Made by a program: the position numbers and the translations under genes. Below are positions 61,484-64,000 of a DNA stretch of 64,000 nucleotides, in pieces (positions within the stretch are counted from its first letter, which is position 1; each line of letters starts with the position of its first letter). Source of the stretch: DAIDKA01 sp035487155. Lineage in GTDB: Bacteria > Pseudomonadota > Gammaproteobacteria > Steroidobacterales > Steroidobacteraceae. Where the stretch lies: positions 62,001 through 126,000 of the forward strand of contig DATHMK010000006.1 of NCBI GenBank assembly GCA_035487155.1. Reading direction: 5' to 3'. The notes under the pieces were generated by a model, which searched no databases, was not told the DNA's origin, and was given only the letters and a program-made list of their open reading frames with translations.

Positions 61484-62413
61484 CTACTTGGCCAGCTGGA
61501 ACAAGGTGGAGGGAACCCAACCCTCGTTGCCCAGCTCATCGCTGACCTTCCACCAGATCCCGTCCTTGTCACCGCTCGGATACAGCGTCATCCCGGGATC
61601 CAGATCGCGCACCACTTTGGCCTTGACGCTCGCCGCCTCATACATTTTCCCAGGCTTCGCCATGGTCACGGACTGCGAGACATTGTCGGCCTTGGCATTC
61701 AGATCCATGCCACGCAGCTGGGTGACCATCTTGGTGAAGGCATCCAGATAGGCCATGGTGATGACCTTGCCGATTTCGGTGTTGGCGTAGCTGCTGGCGC
61801 CAGCGGCGGCGAAGCCGCCGAAGAAGGCGCCACCGCCCGCACCCCAGCCCAGATCAGTCTGCTTGTAGTGACCCTGCTCCAGCGCCACCTGCTCGGTGGA
61901 ACGCACATCGGTCAGCGTCAGCACCACATCGGCCGTCTTGCTTTTCAGGCTTATGCCGCCGACCACGGCGCCGGCCATGCCATGCAGAAAGCCACCCAGC
62001 GCACCGCCGATGTTGGTGCCGCCTGAATTGCCGTTCTTGGTGACGAGGTCAGGCACCAGCACATAGTCGGCCGCCTTCATCTGGCCCTTGCCGATATTGG
62101 AGCCACCGCGGGTTTCGCCGTTGGCCGCGAGCGCGCGTTCCTTCTCCGCGGCGGCCAGCCCCTTGCCGCGGTCGAGCAGGGTGAAGCAGTTCGATTGGGA
62201 GACGAATACCTTGATCAGCGCTTCAGGCGAATCAAGCTGGTACTGCACCCACCAGTTGTTCTCAGGCTCCGTGACCGCCAGCGTGCCGATCTTCTTGTCG
62301 CAGGTCGGTATCTGCGGCGGCGGCGCATCGGCTGCCTGGGCGATGGCGATCAGGCCAGAGACGCATACCAAGGACGAAACTACACAACCAACGATGAATC
62401 GCTGAGTACGCAC
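61484..62413 (-). CDS. CsgG/HfaB-like exported protein with C-terminal SH3-like domain
   Basis: A 309-residue protein. The GTG at 62413 has GGGGGAGGGG just upstream and begins a signal peptide (VVSSLVCVSGLIAIAQAA). A CsgG-like region (KKIGTLAVTEPENNWWVQYQ, FTLLDRGKGLAAAEKERAL, ADYVLVPDLVTKN, KSKTADVVLTLTDVRS) follows, and the C-terminus (about 255-309) is an SH3-like module ending GNEGWVPSTLFQ. CsgG relatives form outer-membrane export channels, but no curli genes are nearby. The glycine-rich loop GGTNIGGALGGFLHGMAG is unusual. Confidence 0.85.
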   Translation of the reverse strand: MRTQRFIVGCVVSSLVCVSGLIAIAQAADAPPPQIPTCDKKIGTLAVTEPENNWWVQYQLDSPEALIKVFVSQSNCFTLLDRGKGLAAAEKERALAANGETRGGSNIGKGQMKAADYVLVPDLVTKNGNSGGTNIGGALGGFLHGMAGAVVGGISLKSKTADVVLTLTDVRSTEQVALEQGHYKQTDLGWGAGGGAFFGGFAAAGASSYANTEIGKVITMAYLDAFTKMVTQLRGMDLNAKADNVSQSVTMAKPGKMYEAASVKAKVVRDLDPGMTLYPSGDKDGIWWKVSDELGNEGWVPSTLFQLAK

Positions 62414-62462
62414 GACCCCTCCCCCGATTATTTTGCTATCCGCTGCGCGCGGAATTGTATCC

Positions 62463-62501
62463 AAAACGCCCAGACCGGGTGAATGCCATCACCCGGCCTG
62501 G
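62463..62501 (-). terminator. Rho-independent terminator
   Basis: On the minus strand, CCAGGCCGGGTGA-N6-TCACCCGGTCTGG is followed by GCGTTTT. It lies 40-78 bp downstream of the stop of the gene at 62541 and is a strong terminator for it. Confidence 0.85.
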
Positions 62502-62540
62502 AACGATCTTATAGATACAGACGGATCGGGGCGCGTTTTG

Positions 62541-63404
62541 TCAGCGTACCGTGTACCCGCGTGCCTCGAGGCAGGCCGACATCGCACGGCCGTAGGCCGA
62601 CCGGGCACTGGCCGAAGCATTCGCGGAGGACTGACTGGTCGGATCGAATCCGGCCTGGCCCTTCGCCCAGGCATGGCACTGGAACTTGTCGGTCGACTGC
62701 TGCTGGTCGCTCTGGCCATTGCGCGGGTAGGCGATGATGCCCAGATTGCTCTGCGCGCCCTGGGCGCTTGGCGCAACATCCGGCGGGGTGTTGTCCGCCA
62801 CCGCCCCGTTGGGCGCGTTGCCGGCATCCGGCCCAGCGGCAGCTGCCGCGTTCACATCATCTGAATAGCCCTCGTTCACCGGCGGCGGGTCCGCCGCCAC
62901 ATAGCCGTTTTCCGCGGCATTCCAGGTGTAGTAAACGTCGTTCACGTAGTAGTAGGGGATACCGCCCCACCAGTAGGTGGCATAGACCGCGGGCAGGAAT
63001 CCCAGGAACAGCGGATAGGACCAGCCGTAGTAGGCGGCCGGCCAGAAGGCGCCATGCCAGTAGCCGCCGCCCCACGGACGGTAGCCGAAGCCGCCCCGGA
63101 AGCCGTAAGCGTAACCGCGGCCATAGCCACCATATCCATAGGCGCCGCGAACCCCAACCCGTCCGGAGGCCGTATAACGACCCCCCACGGCAGCGTGACC
63201 GACTCCCATGCGCGAGCCGCTGAAGTGACCGCCACCACCGGAATAATGGGCGCCCCCGCTGAAGTGGGCACCACCGCCGGAGCCACCACCATGGGGCTCG
63301 GCCAACACGGCGGACGAACCGACCAACAGGGCGGCTGCGAGTCCGACCACTTTGAGAATCTCACCGGCCTTGGTTCGGCCTTTGGCACTTACCTTGGCGT
63401 TCAT
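62541..63404 (-). CDS. Gly/Tyr-rich secreted protein, unknown
   Basis: A 287-residue protein. The signal peptide (EILKVVGLAAALLVGSSAVL) ends near residue 37. A low-complexity Gly/Ser/His region (HGGGSGGGAHFSGGAHYSGG) and a Gly/Tyr-rich stretch (YGYGGYGRGYAYGFRGGFGY) lead to PYYYVNDVYYTW, a variable Ala/Asp/Pro linker, and a C-terminal domain (QCHAWAKGQAGFDPT, SAYGRAMSACLEARGYTV) that is conserved-looking in small glycine-zipper-type proteins. GGAG stands 8 bases before ATG 63404. Surface or envelope role inferred. Confidence 0.75.
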   Translation of the reverse strand: MNAKVSAKGRTKAGEILKVVGLAAALLVGSSAVLAEPHGGGSGGGAHFSGGAHYSGGGGHFSGSRMGVGHAAVGGRYTASGRVGVRGAYGYGGYGRGYAYGFRGGFGYRPWGGGYWHGAFWPAAYYGWSYPLFLGFLPAVYATYWWGGIPYYYVNDVYYTWNAAENGYVAADPPPVNEGYSDDVNAAAAAGPDAGNAPNGAVADNTPPDVAPSAQGAQSNLGIIAYPRNGQSDQQQSTDKFQCHAWAKGQAGFDPTSQSSANASASARSAYGRAMSACLEARGYTVR

Positions 63405-63608
63405 GGTTTGCTCCGTCGCGGATCGAAAATGATTCCGCCTCATCGTTTCCAATTCAGGGTCCGATATTTCTGCCCCATGTCCTGTTAAACGCACCGGCGC
63501 GCTCTGCGATGACATTCTACTCCCGCCGGGCACACCTGAAGAATCAACGATTTCCTACAGGATTACGTAACGTTAACCTCCACTATATGGAGGCGCCCGC
63601 GAGGGGGT

Positions 63609-64000
63609 TCAACCCCGTGGCCGTTCTGGCCGTTCTTCGTGCCCGATGAGTTTGACCCAGATGCTTTCGAACTGTTCCTTGGCCGCCCCGTCCAGGGCCA
63701 TGGAAGCGCGAACGGTGCCGTCGGAGACCTTGCCGTGCTCGTGCAGCACCGCCAGCGCGGCGAGTTTGCGCCCGAAGGCGAGCGAACGTCCCAGCGGCGA
63801 GGGCGGCAGCGGCTCCTGATCCGCGCGGCGCGGCCGTTGCTCCTCCAGGGCCGTGAGCACCCGCTCGGAGAGTTCCCAGCTCGCCGCCACCCGTTTGGCC
63901 ACTCCGGCACACTGCGAGTCGATCAGGGAAGTGATCACCGCCGGATGGGGAGCGCGTCCTTCGAGCAGCGCTTTGCTTTTGTCGATGACGATGCGATAGA
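63609..64000 (-). CDS. HDOD-domain signalling protein, C-terminal part (truncated by window edge)
   Basis: About 130 residues without a start, open to the window end. The sequence GRAPHPAVITSLIDSQCAGV, AKRVAASWELSERVLTALEE and LAALAVLHEHGKVSDGTVRA matches the C-terminal half of HDOD domains, HD-like modules involved in signalling, stress or c-di-GMP networks. The upstream part, with any linked GGDEF/EAL or receiver domain, lies beyond 64000. Terminal Arg/Glu-rich tail ERPRG. Confidence 0.75.
   Translation of the reverse strand, partial: YRIVIDKSKALLEGRAPHPAVITSLIDSQCAGVAKRVAASWELSERVLTALEEQRPRRADQEPLPPSPLGRSLAFGRKLAALAVLHEHGKVSDGTVRASMALDGAAKEQFESIWVKLIGHEERPERPRG

Overview
This is a GC-rich window of bacterial chromosome (about 60% GC by eye). 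The gene content suggests a free-living gammaproteobacterium, perhaps near Steroidobacteraceae or Xanthomonadales: a proteobacterial-type EF-Tu, a TonB-dependent receptor, many MacB/FtsX-type permeases, DUF6152 proteins, a hybrid histidine kinase, an OmpR-type winged-helix TPR regulator and LytS/LytTR signalling. This placement is inferred from gene content, not from a phylogeny. I see no rRNA, CRISPR array, prophage or transposase. The single RNA gene recognised is tRNA-Gly(CCC).

Layout. 0-10 kb: a serpin lipoprotein, then a divergent unit in which a histidine kinase and sigma-54 response regulator (minus strand) face a complete tripartite export operon (adaptor, ABC ATPase, MacB-like permease, TolC-like lipoprotein). 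10-18 kb: topoisomerase IB, two orphan ABC permeases, a DUF6152 pair, fused remnants of two genes, and a hybrid histidine kinase. 18-24 kb: an MFS transporter, an oxidoreductase, small unknown genes, and a helix-turn-helix gene followed by a solitary EF-Tu paralogue. 23.6-30 kb: a winged-helix/TPR sensor, a second DUF6152 pair, a carboxylesterase and an F420-reductase-like protein. 29.8-32.3 kb: a LytS/LytTR operon containing a kinase-like membrane protein without a catalytic domain. 34-41 kb: an MFS transporter and four orphan MacB-type permeases arranged as two convergent paralogous pairs. 41-50 kb: small enzymes, an acyl-CoA synthetase, an aldehyde dehydrogenase, and TetR and GntR regulators with recognisable operators. 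50-56 kb: accessory DNA with two PadR modules, two toxin-antitoxin pairs and three degenerate direct copies of the tRNA-Gly 3' end. 56-64 kb: a TonB receptor, a GGDEF/EAL protein, a CsgG-like protein, and the end of an HDOD protein.

How the parts may work together. Sigma-54 (-24/-12) promoters stand in front of the export operon at 4.2 kb and of both permease pairs (35.9 and 41.1 kb). Each is preceded by clustered TGTCCG/CGGACA boxes. I infer one regulon run by the kinase and sigma-54 activator at 1.4-4.1 kb, in which the lone ATPase may serve several permeases. The other main observations are the solitary EF-Tu carrying the equivalent of E. coli R230C, the stack of tRNA-Gly-associated modules without an integrase, and a deletion scar whose two ends match the divergent gene layout at 23.6-27 kb.
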